Counted from the stretch's first letter, positions 1-9,741 are shown. The stretch is 64,000 nucleotides of DNA from Pseudomonas fluorescens Q2-87 (GCF_000281895.1 NZ_CM001558.1:3848556-3912555); one strand, 5' to 3'. A program made the numbers and translations. Notes: a model not told the origin generated them from the letters alone.

Positions 1-39
1 CGGCCTTATCCGCCGGGCTTTTTCGTGGGCCAGCCGCGC

Positions 40-1134
40 CTAACGACCCGATGCCCGCGCCATGCAGCGTTGATAGCGCTCATCCACCCGCTTGGCAAAC
101 CACGCCGTGGTCAGCTTGCGCGTGATCTTCGGACTCTTTAGCACGATCCCCGGCAGCACCGCCCGTGGCAACGGCTTGCCCTCGGCCCGTTCAGCCAGTT
201 CGAAGACCTTTTTATAGAGTTTGCTGTCCTCGAATGCCAGGCTCTCACCCTGTTCCAACTGATCACGAATGGTCGGGTTGCGCATCTCCAATGATTTGCC
301 CAACGTGCGCACCGCCAGCTCCGTACTGCCCGGCATGATGGAATCATGCACGATCAAATCGCCGTCCAGCGCCAGGGTAATGCCAGTTGCCCGACTCACC
401 GCATGCTGGAAAGCCGCGTTGCGACTGGCGTACCACCCGGCATTGAAATCAGCGAAACGATACAGCGGCTCGGTGTAGCTCACCGGGTAGCCAAGCAAAT
501 GTGCGATGCCGAAATACATCCCGCCCCGACGGCTGAACACTTCGCGACGAATCGAGCCGTCCACCGCGTAGGGATAGTTTCGCGCATTGGCTTGGGCAAA
601 CGCGATGCTGACCTGCATCGGCCCACCCGTGTGCACCGGGTTGAAACCGCCGAACAGCGTCTTGCCCAGCGGCACCATGCCGATGAAGTCGTCGAAAATA
701 TCGCTCAGCTCTTTCTCGCTACGCGCCGCGTTGAGTCGGTCGCTGTAGCTTTTACCGTTGGAGGAACGCACCTGGAGCGCGCCGCTGACCAGCAGGCTCG
801 GGATATGGACTTTGGCCGCACGGCGGTCGATCTCCTCCCGGGCAATCTTGCCCAGCCCGGGCACCGTCGGGTCCGCCTGGAATGTCGACTCCTGTTCGGT
901 CACTGCCAGGACTGCGCAGATATTCTGCGTCGTGGGTGGGATCTGCTGCGCCGCGAAGGCCACGTATATATCAGTGGCCCAGCCTTCACGATCCGCCGTC
1001 TTGGCCGGTAACAACCGCACGATCTGCTGCTTGACCTCGGCAGGCTGACGCTCAGGCTCCTGCACCTGGCGACTGCCGCAACCGGCCAGGACCAGCAATG
1101 CGGCAAGGCTGATCATCAATCGATTGAAATGCAT
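40..1134 (-). CDS. DUF1615 family lipoprotein
   Basis: A 364-residue protein with a lipoprotein signal: a basic start, a hydrophobic stretch at residues 6-18 and a lipobox L-A-G-C with the acceptor Cys at 19. It is therefore expected to be anchored in the inner or outer membrane facing the periplasm. The rest matches my memory of the DUF1615 family of pseudomonads and relatives, whose biochemical role is unknown. The region around residues 70-100 (VTEQESTFQADP) resembles the E-S-x-F motif of lytic transglycosylases, so a murein-related fold is possible but only inferred. The ATG at 1134 gives the intact signal peptide. It is probably a single gene: a REPIN separates it from hemB upstream. Confidence 0.85.
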   Translation of the reverse strand: MHFNRLMISLAALLVLAGCGSRQVQEPERQPAEVKQQIVRLLPAKTADREGWATDIYVAFAAQQIPPTTQNICAVLAVTEQESTFQADPTVPGLGKIAREEIDRRAAKVHIPSLLVSGALQVRSSNGKSYSDRLNAARSEKELSDIFDDFIGMVPLGKTLFGGFNPVHTGGPMQVSIAFAQANARNYPYAVDGSIRREVFSRRGGMYFGIAHLLGYPVSYTEPLYRFADFNAGWYASRNAAFQHAVSRATGITLALDGDLIVHDSIMPGSTELAVRTLGKSLEMRNPTIRDQLEQGESLAFEDSKLYKKVFELAERAEGKPLPRAVLPGIVLKSPKITRKLTTAWFAKRVDERYQRCMARASGR

Positions 1135-1256
1135 GGTGCTCCATCAGGTCGAGTACTCCGAAGCCACCATACGATCAAAAACGGACACGGGCTATGTTCC
1201 GTCGCGCAGAGCAACAAATATTCTGGAAGTAAAACCGATTCGATAACCCCCGCAGT

Positions 1257-1353
1257 CCCCTGTGTGCGAGCTTGCTCGCGATGGCGCCAGCACATCCGAC
1301 ATAGATGCAAACTGACCCACCGCTTTCGCGAGCAAGCTCGCTCCCACAGGGGA
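1257..1353. repeat. REPIN (two inverted REP palindromes)
   Basis: Two copies of the pseudomonad REP core GAGCTTGCTCGCGA lie in opposite orientation (about 1266-1281 and 1325-1342), each flanked by the CTGTG/CACAGG tails. It sits between the DUF1615 gene and the 3' end of hemB and could form a long cruciform or RNA hairpin. Confidence 0.85.
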
Positions 1354-1412
1354 TTTGTGGTGATTGCGATTGCAGCGTGTACCCCAGGAACCCGTGTGGT
1401 GAGTGCGGTGGG

Positions 1413-2387
1413 TCAGATTCCGCTCAGCGCCAGATCCATTGCGAAGTAGGTGAAGATCAGGTCTGCACCAGCCCGTTTGATCGCCCCCAAGCTCTCGCGT
1501 ACCACGCGGGCTTCGTCGATGGCGCCTGCCTGGGCGGCGAATTTGATCATCGCGTATTCGCCGCTGACCTGGTAGGCCGACAGCGGCAGGTTCGAGGCCT
1601 GGCGGATGTCGCGGATGATATCGAGGTAGGCACCGGCCGGCTTGACCATCAGCGCATCGGCGCCTTCCTGCTCGTCGAGCAAGGATTCGCGCAGTGCTTC
1701 GCGGCGGTTCATCGGGTTCATCTGGTAGCTCTTGCGGTCGCCCTTCAAGGCGCTGCCGCCAGCCTCGCGGAACGGGCCGTAGAGCGCCGAGGCGAACTTG
1801 GTGGAATAGGCCATGATTGCAGTCTGGCTGAAACCGGCCTCGTCCAGGGCCTTGCGAATGGCCTGGACCTGTCCGTCCATGGCCGCAGACGGCGCGATCA
1901 CGTCGGCACCGGCACGGGCTGCCGCCACGGCTTGCTTGCCCAGGTTGATCAAGGTCCGATCGTTGTCCACTTCGTGCCCGTGCAACACGCCGCAATGGCC
2001 ATGATCGGTGTATTCACAGAAGCAGGTGTCGGACATCACGACCATTTCCGGCACCGCATCCTTGCAGATCCCGGCCATGCGCGACACCAGGCCGCGCTCG
2101 CTCCAGGTGTCGCTGCCGTCGCTGTCCAAATGATGCGACACACCGAAGGTCATCACCGACTTGATGCCGGCACGGGCATAGCGCTCGATTTCACTGGCCA
2201 GTTTCGCTTCGGGAATGCGTACCACGCCCGGCATGCTCTTGATCGGCACGAAATCATCAATTTCTTCTTCGACGAAAATCGGCAGCACCAAGTCGTTCAA
2301 GGTGAACTCGGTTTCTTGGAACAGGCTGCGCAGGCTGGCATTGCGGCGTAGACGGCGTGGACGTGCATCGGGGAACTGGCTGGACAT
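1413..2387 (-). CDS. hemB: Delta-aminolevulinic acid dehydratase (porphobilinogen synthase), E. coli-like zinc type
   Basis: Condenses two 5-aminolevulinate molecules to porphobilinogen in cytosolic haem/tetrapyrrole synthesis. The 324 residues resemble E. coli HemB throughout. The Schiff-base lysines are in YSTKFAS (about residue 196) and [10 protein letters not shown] (about 248). The metal site has the three-cysteine pattern C-F-C...G-H-C at about 121, 123 and 131, typical of Zn-dependent enzymes. Many pseudomonads carry a Mg-dependent HemB lacking these cysteines, so this may be a second, zinc-type paralogue; the other copy is not in this window. I chose the ATG at 2387, which has CAGGAG upstream. 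A longer reading would need a TTG at 2402. Confidence 0.95.
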   Translation of the reverse strand: MSSQFPDARPRRLRRNASLRSLFQETEFTLNDLVLPIFVEEEIDDFVPIKSMPGVVRIPEAKLASEIERYARAGIKSVMTFGVSHHLDSDGSDTWSERGLVSRMAGICKDAVPEMVVMSDTCFCEYTDHGHCGVLHGHEVDNDRTLINLGKQAVAAARAGADVIAPSAAMDGQVQAIRKALDEAGFSQTAIMAYSTKFASALYGPFREAGGSALKGDRKSYQMNPMNRREALRESLLDEQEGADALMVKPAGAYLDIIRDIRQASNLPLSAYQVSGEYAMIKFAAQAGAIDEARVVRESLGAIKRAGADLIFTYFAMDLALSGI

Positions 2388-2433
2388 GGGACTCCTGGGC
2401 AAATAGGTGTTCGATCACAGGGGCAAAGCTTAT

Positions 2434-2451
2434 GCCCTGGCTGGCCAGGGC
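2434..2451. terminator. Hairpin between hemB and the phzF-like gene
   Basis: A perfect 7-bp stem GCCCTGG/CCAGGGC with loop CTGG lies 50 nt beyond the phzF-like stop and ahead of hemB. No clear U-tract follows on either strand, so termination is only possible. Confidence 0.3.
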
Positions 2452-2500
2452 ACAAACGCCGGCGGGAAAACAGAGTGTTACCCGGCGAGCAATAATCGCC

Positions 2501-3358
2501 TCACAAGCTCAGCGAGCCATTGATGCACGTCACCACCGCGCCGCCAATCCAAACGTCATCGCCCAATTGCTCGACATGAATGCGCCCGGCCCGGCCCATC
2601 GTCAGCCCCTGGCTGACCACGTAGGACGTCGGCGCCAAGCCCTTGGCCAGCATCCATTGCGCAAGCCCGGCATTCAGGCTGCCGGTCGCGGGATCCTCCG
2701 GCATGCCATCTCCGGCAATGAAACCGCGCACTTCAAAATGCGCCTCATCGCCATCCACCACCGGGTCCCAAGGCGCAATCACGCCCACGGCCAGATCCAG
2801 CAACTGGTGATAATCAGGCTTGAGCGTCAACACCTGCTGGCGATCCTTGAGCATCAAGGCCAACCAACCGGCGCCGTTATCGACCCATTGCGCGTCGACA
2901 ATCGCCTCGGGCGCAAGCCCTAGCCCCTGGCGCACCCGCTCCAGCAGATCGGCCGCAAGCGGACCGGATTTGAGCAAGGGCGGCGCAAGAAACGCCAATC
3001 CGTGATCGCTGCGGCGGATTCTGACCAGGCCGACGCCACATTCCTGCACGATCTCCTGCCCTTTCGGCACGCCCCCGGCTTCAAGCCACGCGTGGCAACT
3101 GCCCAACGTCGGATGGCCGGCGAAGGGCAATTCGGTCGACGTGGTGAAGATGCGCACCCGGTAATCGGCTTGCGGATGTCGCGGCGCCAGCAGAAAAGTC
3201 GTTTCGCTGAGATTAGTCCAATTGGCGAAGGCGACCATACCTTCGTCGCTGATCCCATCGGCGCCGAGCACCACCGCCAGCGGGTTGCCCTTGAGGGGCA
3301 CTTCGCTGAACACATCCAGTTGCTTGAAATCGAATCGGCCGGCCATGGATTTGTTCAT
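2501..3358 (-). CDS. PhzF-family isomerase/epimerase-like protein
   Basis: A 285-residue member of the PhzF (diaminopimelate-epimerase fold) family. Family motifs are seen in order: GNPLAVV near residue 24, NLSET with the general acid/base Glu at about 51, AGHPTLGS near 80, and the C-terminal PEDPATGS phosphate/anion loop. Real PhzF isomerises trans-2,3-dihydro-3-hydroxyanthranilate in phenazine synthesis, but no other phz gene is near, so this is a generic paralogue of unknown substrate. Its ATG overlaps the stop of the upstream GST gene (ATGA), indicating translational coupling. Confidence 0.85.
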   Translation of the reverse strand: MNKSMAGRFDFKQLDVFSEVPLKGNPLAVVLGADGISDEGMVAFANWTNLSETTFLLAPRHPQADYRVRIFTTSTELPFAGHPTLGSCHAWLEAGGVPKGQEIVQECGVGLVRIRRSDHGLAFLAPPLLKSGPLAADLLERVRQGLGLAPEAIVDAQWVDNGAGWLALMLKDRQQVLTLKPDYHQLLDLAVGVIAPWDPVVDGDEAHFEVRGFIAGDGMPEDPATGSLNAGLAQWMLAKGLAPTSYVVSQGLTMGRAGRIHVEQLGDDVWIGGAVVTCINGSLSL

Positions 3359-4053
3359 TCCGGGATCTTCAAACCACGCGCCACGGCCGGTCGGGCCAGG
3401 AAGCGCTCCAGCACCCGCGTCACATTGGGGAAGTTCTGGATGCCGACCAAATCACCGGCCTCATAAAAGCCGATCAGGTTGCGCACCCACGGAAACGTGG
3501 CGATATCGGCGATGGTGTAGCGCTCGCCCATGATCCAGTCCCGCCCTTGCAGGCGCCCTTCCAGCACTTTGAGCAGGCGCTTGCTTTCCTCGACGTAACG
3601 ATCGCGAGGGCGCTTGTCTTCGTAGTCCTTGCCGGCGAACTTGTTGAAGAATCCCAACTGCCCGAACATCGGCCCGATCCCACCCATCTGGAACATCAGC
3701 CATTGGATCGTCTCGTAGCGCGCCGCCGACTCCTGGGCCAGCAATTGGCCGCTCTTGTCCGCCAGGTAGATCAGGATCGCCCCCGACTCGAACAACGCCA
3801 ACGGCTGATCGCCCGGACCATGGGGGTCGAGAATCGCCGGAATCTTGTTGTTGGGGTTCAGGGAAAGGAACTCGGGGGACAACTGGTCGTTACTGCCGAA
3901 GTCCACTTTGTGGGGTTCGTAGGGCAGGCCGGTCTCTTCCAGCATGATCGAGACTTTCACCCCGTTGGGCGTTGGCAGGGAGTAGAGCTGGATCCACTCA
4001 GGGTATTGGGCGGGCCATTTCTGGGTGATGGGGAACGGGGTCAGGTCGGGCAT
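3355..4053 (-). CDS. Glutathione S-transferase, YghU/YfcG-like
   Basis: A 232-residue cytosolic thiol transferase. The N-terminal thioredoxin-like domain has YSLPTPNGVKVSIMLEE (about residues 22-38), typical of the Nu-class YfcG/YghU enzymes that act as glutathione-dependent disulfide reductases or peroxidases. NKIPAI and ALFESGAILIYLA (glutathione-contact segment) follow, then the helical C-terminal domain. The ATG at 4053 is preferred because family members begin with a short M-x-D-L-x-x-F-P-I-T segment; the 18 residues upstream look non-coding. It is the first gene of a two-gene unit with the phzF-like gene. Confidence 0.88.
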   Translation of the reverse strand: MPDLTPFPITQKWPAQYPEWIQLYSLPTPNGVKVSIMLEETGLPYEPHKVDFGSNDQLSPEFLSLNPNNKIPAILDPHGPGDQPLALFESGAILIYLADKSGQLLAQESAARYETIQWLMFQMGGIGPMFGQLGFFNKFAGKDYEDKRPRDRYVEESKRLLKVLEGRLQGRDWIMGERYTIADIATFPWVRNLIGFYEAGDLVGIQNFPNVTRVLERFLARPAVARGLKIPE

Positions 4054-4373
4054 GGGTGTCAGCTCGAAAAATAAAGGAAAGGCCCGAGGATAATCCAAGA
4101 TTCGCACGGCGGCATCAGCGACGCGTCATGGGATTCACATCGGCCATTCTTAATTTCGCAACATCTTGTCGCTAAGGTTCGTCCCATCCCCCGAGAGAGG
4201 CCGCTACAGTGCGGCGCATTCGGCCGGGATCGAACCAAAGGGCCTCAGGAGACTCTGAGCAATGCCCCGAGGAATCGAAGCGGCGTCATGACAGGGAAAA
4301 CACCCGAGGTCAAAAGCCTTGCGGTGCCAAGGTTTGTCAGCCTGACTCACGAGTGCTGAAGAATATTTATTCG
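4054..4373. other. Intergenic region between divergent GST and phosphatase genes
   Basis: This 320-nt gap must hold two divergent promoters. I see no convincing -35/-10 pair, no strong operator palindrome and no small ORF with a good ribosome-binding site. The only notable text is a short palindrome CCGCTACAGTGCGG (4202-4215). Confidence 0.4.
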
Positions 4374-5048
4374 ATGATGAACCCACTGAATTTCGCCAGA
4401 CGTTTCAAACACCGTTCGTGGCTGATGCTGCCGACGCTGCTGGTTGTCTGTGGTTTGGTGCTGTCCCTGGAGTCGAGCGTCAGTCGCGCCCAACCCGCCG
4501 ACGGCGTGCAGACCCTGGTGTTCCTGCGCCATGCCGAGAAACCCGCCGGTGGCCTAGGCCAACTCAACTGCCAGGGCCTGAACCGCGCCATTGACCTGGC
4601 GACCCTGCTGCCGGAAAAATTCGGCAAGGCCGACTACGTGTTCGCCGCCAACCCTACCCGCAACGTCGAGGAAGGCGAGAAGGACAACTCCTACAGCTAC
4701 ATTCGCCCGCTGATGACCATCAGCCCCAGCGCCATCAAGCTCGGGTTGCCGGTGAATATCAATTATTCGGCCAACGACACCAGCGAACTGGCCGATGAGC
4801 TGCTGCATGACAAGTACCACAACGCCACGATCTATACCGCCTGGTCCCATGGCTACCTGCCGGAGCTGATCAATAAGGTCGCCGGCGAGGCCGTGGGTAA
4901 GAAGCAGACCATCACCGATGATTGGGCATCAGGGGATTTCGATTCGCTGTACGTGCTGACCCTGACCTGGCACAACGGCAAGGCCAGCCTCAGGAGCCAG
5001 AGCTACAAGCAAGGCCTGGACAACGGCAAGGAAGCCTGTCCGACCTGA
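4374..5048 (+). CDS. Membrane-anchored or exported histidine phosphatase family protein
   Basis: A 224-residue protein with an N-terminal hydrophobic segment (about residues 15-32) that is either a signal peptide or an anchor, so the catalytic domain should be periplasmic. The phosphoglycerate-mutase-type motif is L-R-H-A-E-K with the phospho-accepting His at 53. A second His lies in WSHGYLPEL. Substrate unknown. Two consecutive ATGs (4374, 4377) open the frame; a longer in-frame reading from 4209 lacks a ribosome-binding site and a credible sequence. Monocistronic; a REPIN follows. Confidence 0.8.
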   Translation: MMNPLNFARRFKHRSWLMLPTLLVVCGLVLSLESSVSRAQPADGVQTLVFLRHAEKPAGGLGQLNCQGLNRAIDLATLLPEKFGKADYVFAANPTRNVEEGEKDNSYSYIRPLMTISPSAIKLGLPVNINYSANDTSELADELLHDKYHNATIYTAWSHGYLPELINKVAGEAVGKKQTITDDWASGDFDSLYVLTLTWHNGKASLRSQSYKQGLDNGKEACPT

Positions 5049-5070
5049 CCGTTCGCTGGCTCCCTGCCTT

Positions 5071-5155
5071 TGTGGGGCTTGCCCGCGAAAGCGGCGGATC
5101 AGCCGCCGACGATGCTGACTGATGTTCCGCTTTCGCGAGCAAGCTCGCTCCCACA
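5071..5155. repeat. REPIN
   Basis: Inverted pair of REP cores: TGTGGGGCTTGCCCGCGAA at 5071-5089 and TTCGCGAGCAAGCTCGCTCCC at 5131-5151. Lies between the convergent phosphatase and mnmH genes. Confidence 0.8.
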
Positions 5156-5169
5156 TTGATTCAGCCTAA

Positions 5170-6276
5170 TCACACGCCGCGAAGCGCTCGCTCACGCAGA
5201 TAGTCGAGCACCGCCGCCCGCTCCCCCGCGAACTCGATCCGCAAGCCCTTCTTTTCCCGCTGGAACACGTACATCGGGTCGTAGTATTCACACAGCAGGC
5301 CTTCGATCCAGCCGCGATGCAAGTCGACGGCGCCGGTGTTGGCCTGTTCGATCAGGGCTGCTTCCAAAATAGCCAGCAAACGCCGGTGACGGTCACCGCC
5401 CAAGCGCTTGTGGATGTTGTTCAGACTCGCCAGCAGACGCTCGGAAAACAGCGCGAAACCTTCCTCGCCATGCACAGCGACAAACTCGGCACAAAGGTCG
5501 ATCACGTAATCACGCAGGATTCGCTCGACTCGCTGCGCCAGGCTGTCTTCCAGCCAGACCATCGGAACCTGCTGCATACGCTGGAACAGCGGCAGCGGCA
5601 AGGCGCAACTGCCGACCATGCGGCTCTCGTCTTCGAGGACGAATTGTTCGATACCGGCGGCGCGCTTTTTCAGCACGTCTACCGCCAGTCGGTTTTCAAA
5701 GTCGATATTCGAAGGCTGGCCGGTGGCGCGTTTGCCGAAGCTTGAACCGCGATGATTGGCATAGCCTTCCAGGTCCAGGCCATTGTCCAGTTGGCTCAGC
5801 ACCTCGGTCTTGCCGGTGCCAGTCATTCCGCCCAGCAACACCAGGTCGCATTCGGTGGTCGCTCGCTCGACAGTGTCGAGCAGGAAGGTGCGCATGGCCT
5901 TGTAGCCGCCACCAACCCTGGGGTAGTCGATGCCCGCTTCGTCCTTGAGCCACTGCTGGACGATCTGCGAACGCAAGCCACCGCGAAAGCAGTACAACAC
6001 GCCGTCAGGATGGGTTTGCGCGAATTCGGCCCAGGCCTGGATGCGATGCGCCTTGATCTCGCCGGACACCAGTTGATGGCCGAGAACGATGGCCGCTTGC
6101 TGGCCCTGCTGTTTGTAGCAGGTGCCGACGCGTTGCCGTTCGAGGTCGGTCATCAAGGGCAAGTTGACCACGCCGGGGAATGCGCCCTTGAGAAATTCGA
6201 CCGGCGCGCGGGTATCCATCATCGGCCGGTCGTTGAGGAAGATGTCGCGGTAATCGGTGATGTCACGGGGCATCAT
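5170..6276 (-). CDS. mnmH: tRNA 2-selenouridine synthase
   Basis: Replaces the sulfur of 2-thiouridine at the tRNA wobble position with selenium, using selenophosphate, through a geranylated intermediate. The 368 residues show the two expected parts: an N-terminal rhodanese domain with the active-site Cys in YCFRGGLRS (about 95), and a P-loop domain with Walker [10 protein letters not shown] (about 148-156). Length is normal. It is the downstream gene of selD, whose stop overlaps this ATG (TGA inside ATGATG), so selenium donor and user are made together. Confidence 0.95.
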   Translation of the reverse strand: MMPRDITDYRDIFLNDRPMMDTRAPVEFLKGAFPGVVNLPLMTDLERQRVGTCYKQQGQQAAIVLGHQLVSGEIKAHRIQAWAEFAQTHPDGVLYCFRGGLRSQIVQQWLKDEAGIDYPRVGGGYKAMRTFLLDTVERATTECDLVLLGGMTGTGKTEVLSQLDNGLDLEGYANHRGSSFGKRATGQPSNIDFENRLAVDVLKKRAAGIEQFVLEDESRMVGSCALPLPLFQRMQQVPMVWLEDSLAQRVERILRDYVIDLCAEFVAVHGEEGFALFSERLLASLNNIHKRLGGDRHRRLLAILEAALIEQANTGAVDLHRGWIEGLLCEYYDPMYVFQREKKGLRIEFAGERAAVLDYLRERALRGV

Positions 6277-7307
6277 GACACCTCGACCGCGTGGATCTGT
6301 CGCTCAACCAGTTCGCCAATGGGCTCCAATGCAAGGCCAAGCTCAACGGCCACCCGCAGGAACTCTTCCTCGCCTTGGGCAGTGACGGCAACCAGCAATC
6401 CGCCGCTGGTCTGTGGATCGCACAGGACGCGCTTGTGCAGCTCCTGGACACGACCGACCTTGCTCGCGTAGCTGTCGAAATTGCGCAGCGTGCCGCCCGG
6501 CACACAGCCCTGGTCAAGGTAATACTCGACGCCCGGCAGACGCGGCACCGCGTCGTAACGAATGCGTGCGGTCAATTGGCTGCCGTCGGCCATTTCGACC
6601 AGATGCCCGAGCAGGCCAAAACCGGTGACGTCGGTCATCGCCGTCACACCGTCGAGCTTGCCAAAGCGGCTGCCGGGCTTGTTCAGCGTGCACATCCAGT
6701 CACGGGCCAGGCCGACATCGGCGGCGCGCAACTTGCCCTTCTTTTCGGCGGTGGTCAGGATGCCGATGCCCAGCGGCTTGGTCAGGTACAGACGGCAGCC
6801 GGCGGTGGCGGTGTCGTTGCGTTTCATGTGGCGCTTATGCACCAGGCCAGTGACCGCCAGGCCGAAAATCGGCTCAGGCGCATCGATCGAATGCCCGCCA
6901 GCCAAGGGAATGCCGGCCTCGTCACACACCGAACGACCGCCGCGAATCACTTCCCGAGCGATCTCCGGAGCGAGTACGTTGACGGGCCAGCCGAGAATCG
7001 CAATGGCCATCAGCGGATCGCCGCCCATGGCGTAGATGTCGCTGATGGCATTGGTGGCGGCGATGCGGCCGAAATCGAACGGATCGTCGACAATCGGCAT
7101 GAAAAAATCCGTGGTCGAGACCACGCCGCGCTCGTCATCGATGGCGTAGACCGCGGCGTCGTCCCGGGAAGCGTTGCCGACCCACAGTTTCGGATCAAGG
7201 TTCTGCGCACCGCTGCCGGCCAGGATCACCTCCAGCACCTGGGGCGAAATCTTGCAGCCGCAACCGGCGCCGTGGCTGTACTGGGTCAGGCGAATCGGCT
7301 CGCTCAT
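6273..7307 (-). CDS. selD: Selenide, water dikinase (selenophosphate synthase)
   Basis: Makes selenophosphate from selenide and ATP, the selenium donor for MnmH and, if present, selenocysteine synthesis. The 344 residues carry the catalytic motif HGAGCGCK with Cys16 and Lys19, equivalent to E. coli Cys17/Lys20; here it is cysteine, not selenocysteine. [14 protein letters not shown] and the AIR-synthase-like core follow. The ATG at 7307 is chosen because GAGAGG lies 7 nt upstream; the ATG at 7313 is too close to it. First gene of the selD-mnmH operon. Confidence 0.95.
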   Translation of the reverse strand: MSEPIRLTQYSHGAGCGCKISPQVLEVILAGSGAQNLDPKLWVGNASRDDAAVYAIDDERGVVSTTDFFMPIVDDPFDFGRIAATNAISDIYAMGGDPLMAIAILGWPVNVLAPEIAREVIRGGRSVCDEAGIPLAGGHSIDAPEPIFGLAVTGLVHKRHMKRNDTATAGCRLYLTKPLGIGILTTAEKKGKLRAADVGLARDWMCTLNKPGSRFGKLDGVTAMTDVTGFGLLGHLVEMADGSQLTARIRYDAVPRLPGVEYYLDQGCVPGGTLRNFDSYASKVGRVQELHKRVLCDPQTSGGLLVAVTAQGEEEFLRVAVELGLALEPIGELVERQIHAVEVS

Positions 7308-7518
7308 GGGCATACCTCTCGTAAGTCAAGGGGAGCGATTCTACCAGCAACACCCACGCTTCAGTGCCCCACCGGGCGCCACATCCCTCTCCCTGCCGCC
7401 CTTTGGTGCTTCTGCAAGGCACCGCGAGACACCGAGGTGCGCGCTGTCTGACCAAAAGGACAGGAAAATAACCAATAACCTTGGCTTTTCAAGGCTCTCA
7501 AATGAATTGGTACGAGAT

Positions 7519-7534
7519 ATGCAAACGTTTGCGC
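7519..7534 (+). promoter_or_regulatory. PurR/LacI-family operator-like palindrome upstream of tsx-nup
   Basis: Perfect 12-bp palindrome GCAAACGTTTGC at 7521-7532, embedded in ATGCAAACGTTTGCGC, which closely matches the E. coli PurR operator. It lies 82 nt before the tsx start. A purine- or nucleoside-responsive LacI-family repressor is inferred; none is encoded in the window. Apart from this site I see nothing notable in the 308-nt selD-tsx gap. Confidence 0.6.
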
Positions 7535-7615
7535 AACCGATTGGGACCGCCTGATCGACGTTATTTTCTTCGCCCAAGGAACACGGGGTTCGCCCCGTAT
7601 GAATAAGGACTTTCC

Positions 7616-8566
7616 ATGCACTTCACTTCCAGGTGTTGCGCCTCATTCGGCGTTTTCGCAACCTCCCTGCTACTGGCCGCCGTTACTGGACTACACAGCA
7701 TTGGAGCCCAAGCCCAAACGACCGAAGAGTCCGCCCAGGGCGAAGCCCTCAGCCCCAGAGCCACCCCATCGAAACAAGGCGCTTATCTGTCGGACTGGTA
7801 CAACCAGGACCTGACGATCATCGGCAGCAAGGACATCAGTTTCGGCCCGCGGCCGGTCGATGATGTTTACCTGGAATACGAATACTTCGGGCGCAAAGGG
7901 CCTTTCGAGCTGTATGGCTACGTCGATATCCCGAAGATTTTCGATATCGGCAACAGCCACGACAAAGGGGTATGGGACCATGGCTCGCCCGTGTTCATGG
8001 AGCATGAGCCGCGGATTTCCATCGACTACCTGGCCGGCCGCAGCCTGGCCATCGGGCCGTTCAAGGAATGGTATGTAGCGTTCGATTGGATCTACGATCA
8101 CGGCAGCAACAGCGCCAACCGCGGCAACACCTTGTATAGCGGCCTGGGGACCGACATCGACACTCATTCGAGGGTCAATCTGTCGGCCAACTTCTACGGC
8201 CGTTATCAATGGGAAAATTATGGCGCCAGCAATGAGTACGCTTGGGACGGCTACCGCGCGCAGCTCAAGTACATCGTGCCGATCAGCCAGTTCAGCAACG
8301 GTGCTTCGCTGACGTACATTGGCTTCACCAACTTCGACTTCGGTTCGGACCTGCACAAGGACAACCCGGCCCGCACTGCCAACGCTACGGTCGCGACCAA
8401 CGTATTGCTCTATTCCTTCACGCACCTGCGCTTTACGCTGGTGGGCCGCTACTTTCACAACGGCGGCAATTGGCAGGACGGCAGCGAACTCAACTTTGGC
8501 GATGGCAACTTCCGTGCCCGCTCCGATGGTTGGGGATACTACGCCGGCGTCGGCTACCAATTCTGA
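7616..8566 (+). CDS. Tsx-like nucleoside-specific outer-membrane channel
   Basis: A 316-residue precursor. Signal peptide of about 33 residues ending AQA, then alternating polar/hydrophobic beta-strand text and a C-terminal aromatic F (GVGYQF), as expected for an outer-membrane barrel. WYNQDLTIIGS, EYEYFGRKGPFELYGYVD and the closing WGYYAGVGYQF are recalled from Tsx/OmpK channels. It should admit nucleosides to the periplasm. The next gene encodes a nucleoside-binding NUP protein 45 nt downstream, supporting the role, and the PurR-like operator lies upstream. Confidence 0.85.
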   Translation: MHFTSRCCASFGVFATSLLLAAVTGLHSIGAQAQTTEESAQGEALSPRATPSKQGAYLSDWYNQDLTIIGSKDISFGPRPVDDVYLEYEYFGRKGPFELYGYVDIPKIFDIGNSHDKGVWDHGSPVFMEHEPRISIDYLAGRSLAIGPFKEWYVAFDWIYDHGSNSANRGNTLYSGLGTDIDTHSRVNLSANFYGRYQWENYGASNEYAWDGYRAQLKYIVPISQFSNGASLTYIGFTNFDFGSDLHKDNPARTANATVATNVLLYSFTHLRFTLVGRYFHNGGNWQDGSELNFGDGNFRARSDGWGYYAGVGYQF

Positions 8567-8611
8567 CCCATCGCTCACACACCGTTCCCTATCCATGGAG
8601 GTCACGAACAC

Positions 8612-9637
8612 ATGATCAATCGCCTGTCCATTTCCGTCGGCCTGGCCAGCGCCGCCCTCTTCTGCTCGGCTGCCGGAGCGGCACCGCCGCTGCAACCCAA
8701 AGTCATGTTGATCACGATGTTTGCGCCCGAGGCGCAGAACTGGATCGAACGCCTGGGGCTCAAGGAGCAAATCCGCGTGCCGGGCCTGTCCGCCGAGTAT
8801 CCGAATATCCACTGCAATGCCGAGCGGGTCTGCCTGCTGATCACCGGCATGGGCCAGACCAACGCTGCGGCCTCGACATTGGCGCTGGCGCTTTCGCCAA
8901 CCGTCGACCTGCGTAAAAGCTATTTCCTGGTGGCCGGGATCGCCGGCATCAACCCGCACCACGGCACCCTCGGCACTGCCGCCTGGGCCCACTACCTGGT
9001 GGAGTTCGGCACACAATGGGAACTGGATTCGCGGGATGCGCCCAAGGATTGGCCTACCGGCTACCTGGGCATCAACACCAAGGGGCCGAACGAAAAACCG
9101 CCACTGGACTACAAGACCGAAGTCTTCGAGCTCAACCCGGCGTTGCAAGCCAAGGCCTTTGCCCTCAGCCACAAAGTGACCTTGGCCGAAAGCAAGGAAT
9201 CGGCGGCCTGGCGCTTGAAGTATCCGTATGCGCCGGCGAACCAGCCGCCGGTGGTCACGCGCTGCGACACCGTGGCCGGCAACACCTGGTTCTCCGGTAC
9301 GCGCCTGAGCGAGCGCGCCGAAGTCTGGACCCGCCTGCTCACCGACAACAAAGGCGTTTATTGCACGACCCAACAGGAGGACAACTCCACCTACGAAGCC
9401 TTGCTGCGGGCCAGTCGCGAAGGCCGGGTAGACATCAATCGGTTGGCGGTGCTGCGGGCCGGATCCGACTTCGATCGTCCCGAGCCTGGCGGCAATGAAG
9501 TGGACAACTTGCTCAAATACGCTGACCAGGGCGCGTTCGTTCCGGCTTTGGAGAATCTGTTTCGCACCGGTAATCCGCTGGTGCAGGACATCGTGAAGCA
9601 TTGGTCGGCATGGCAAAACGGCGTGCCCGGGCACTGA
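8612..9637 (+). CDS. Purine nucleoside permease (NUP family)
   Basis: A 341-residue protein with a Sec signal (residues 1-24, cleavage after AGA) and the NUP family pattern: KVMLITMFAPEAQNW near 30, then CLLITGMGQTNAAAS and FLVAGIAGINP, which resemble the nucleoside-phosphorylase fold. The family is named for NUP of Candida; in bacteria it is periplasmic and its transport mechanism is unclear, so nucleoside binding or cleavage is equally likely. GGAGGT precedes the ATG. Co-transcribed with the Tsx-like porin. Confidence 0.8.
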   Translation: MINRLSISVGLASAALFCSAAGAAPPLQPKVMLITMFAPEAQNWIERLGLKEQIRVPGLSAEYPNIHCNAERVCLLITGMGQTNAAASTLALALSPTVDLRKSYFLVAGIAGINPHHGTLGTAAWAHYLVEFGTQWELDSRDAPKDWPTGYLGINTKGPNEKPPLDYKTEVFELNPALQAKAFALSHKVTLAESKESAAWRLKYPYAPANQPPVVTRCDTVAGNTWFSGTRLSERAEVWTRLLTDNKGVYCTTQQEDNSTYEALLRASREGRVDINRLAVLRAGSDFDRPEPGGNEVDNLLKYADQGAFVPALENLFRTGNPLVQDIVKHWSAWQNGVPGH

Positions 9638-9645
9638 TTTCTCGT

Positions 9646-9741
9646 CGTGGCGCGCGAGCTTGCTCCCGCTCGGGTGCGCAGCAGTCGCAAAAAAGCCAGG
9701 GGCCGCTTCGCAGCCCAGCGGGAGCAAGCTCCCTCGCCACA
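9646..9741. repeat. REPIN of the GTGGCGAGGGAGC class
   Basis: Imperfect left half GTGGCGCGCGAGCTTGCTCCC (from 9647) and right half GCGGGAGCAAGCTCCCTCGCCAC (ending 9740) in inverted orientation, separated by the CGCTTCGCAGCCCAGC arm typical of this class. Confidence 0.8.

Noticed and set aside
1..39. Possible end of another gene at the left edge
   Set aside because: The 39 nt show no start, stop or motif that decides it.
2501..3358. Phenazine biosynthesis from the phzF-like gene
   Set aside because: No phzA-G genes nearby; PhzF paralogues are common in genomes that make no phenazine.
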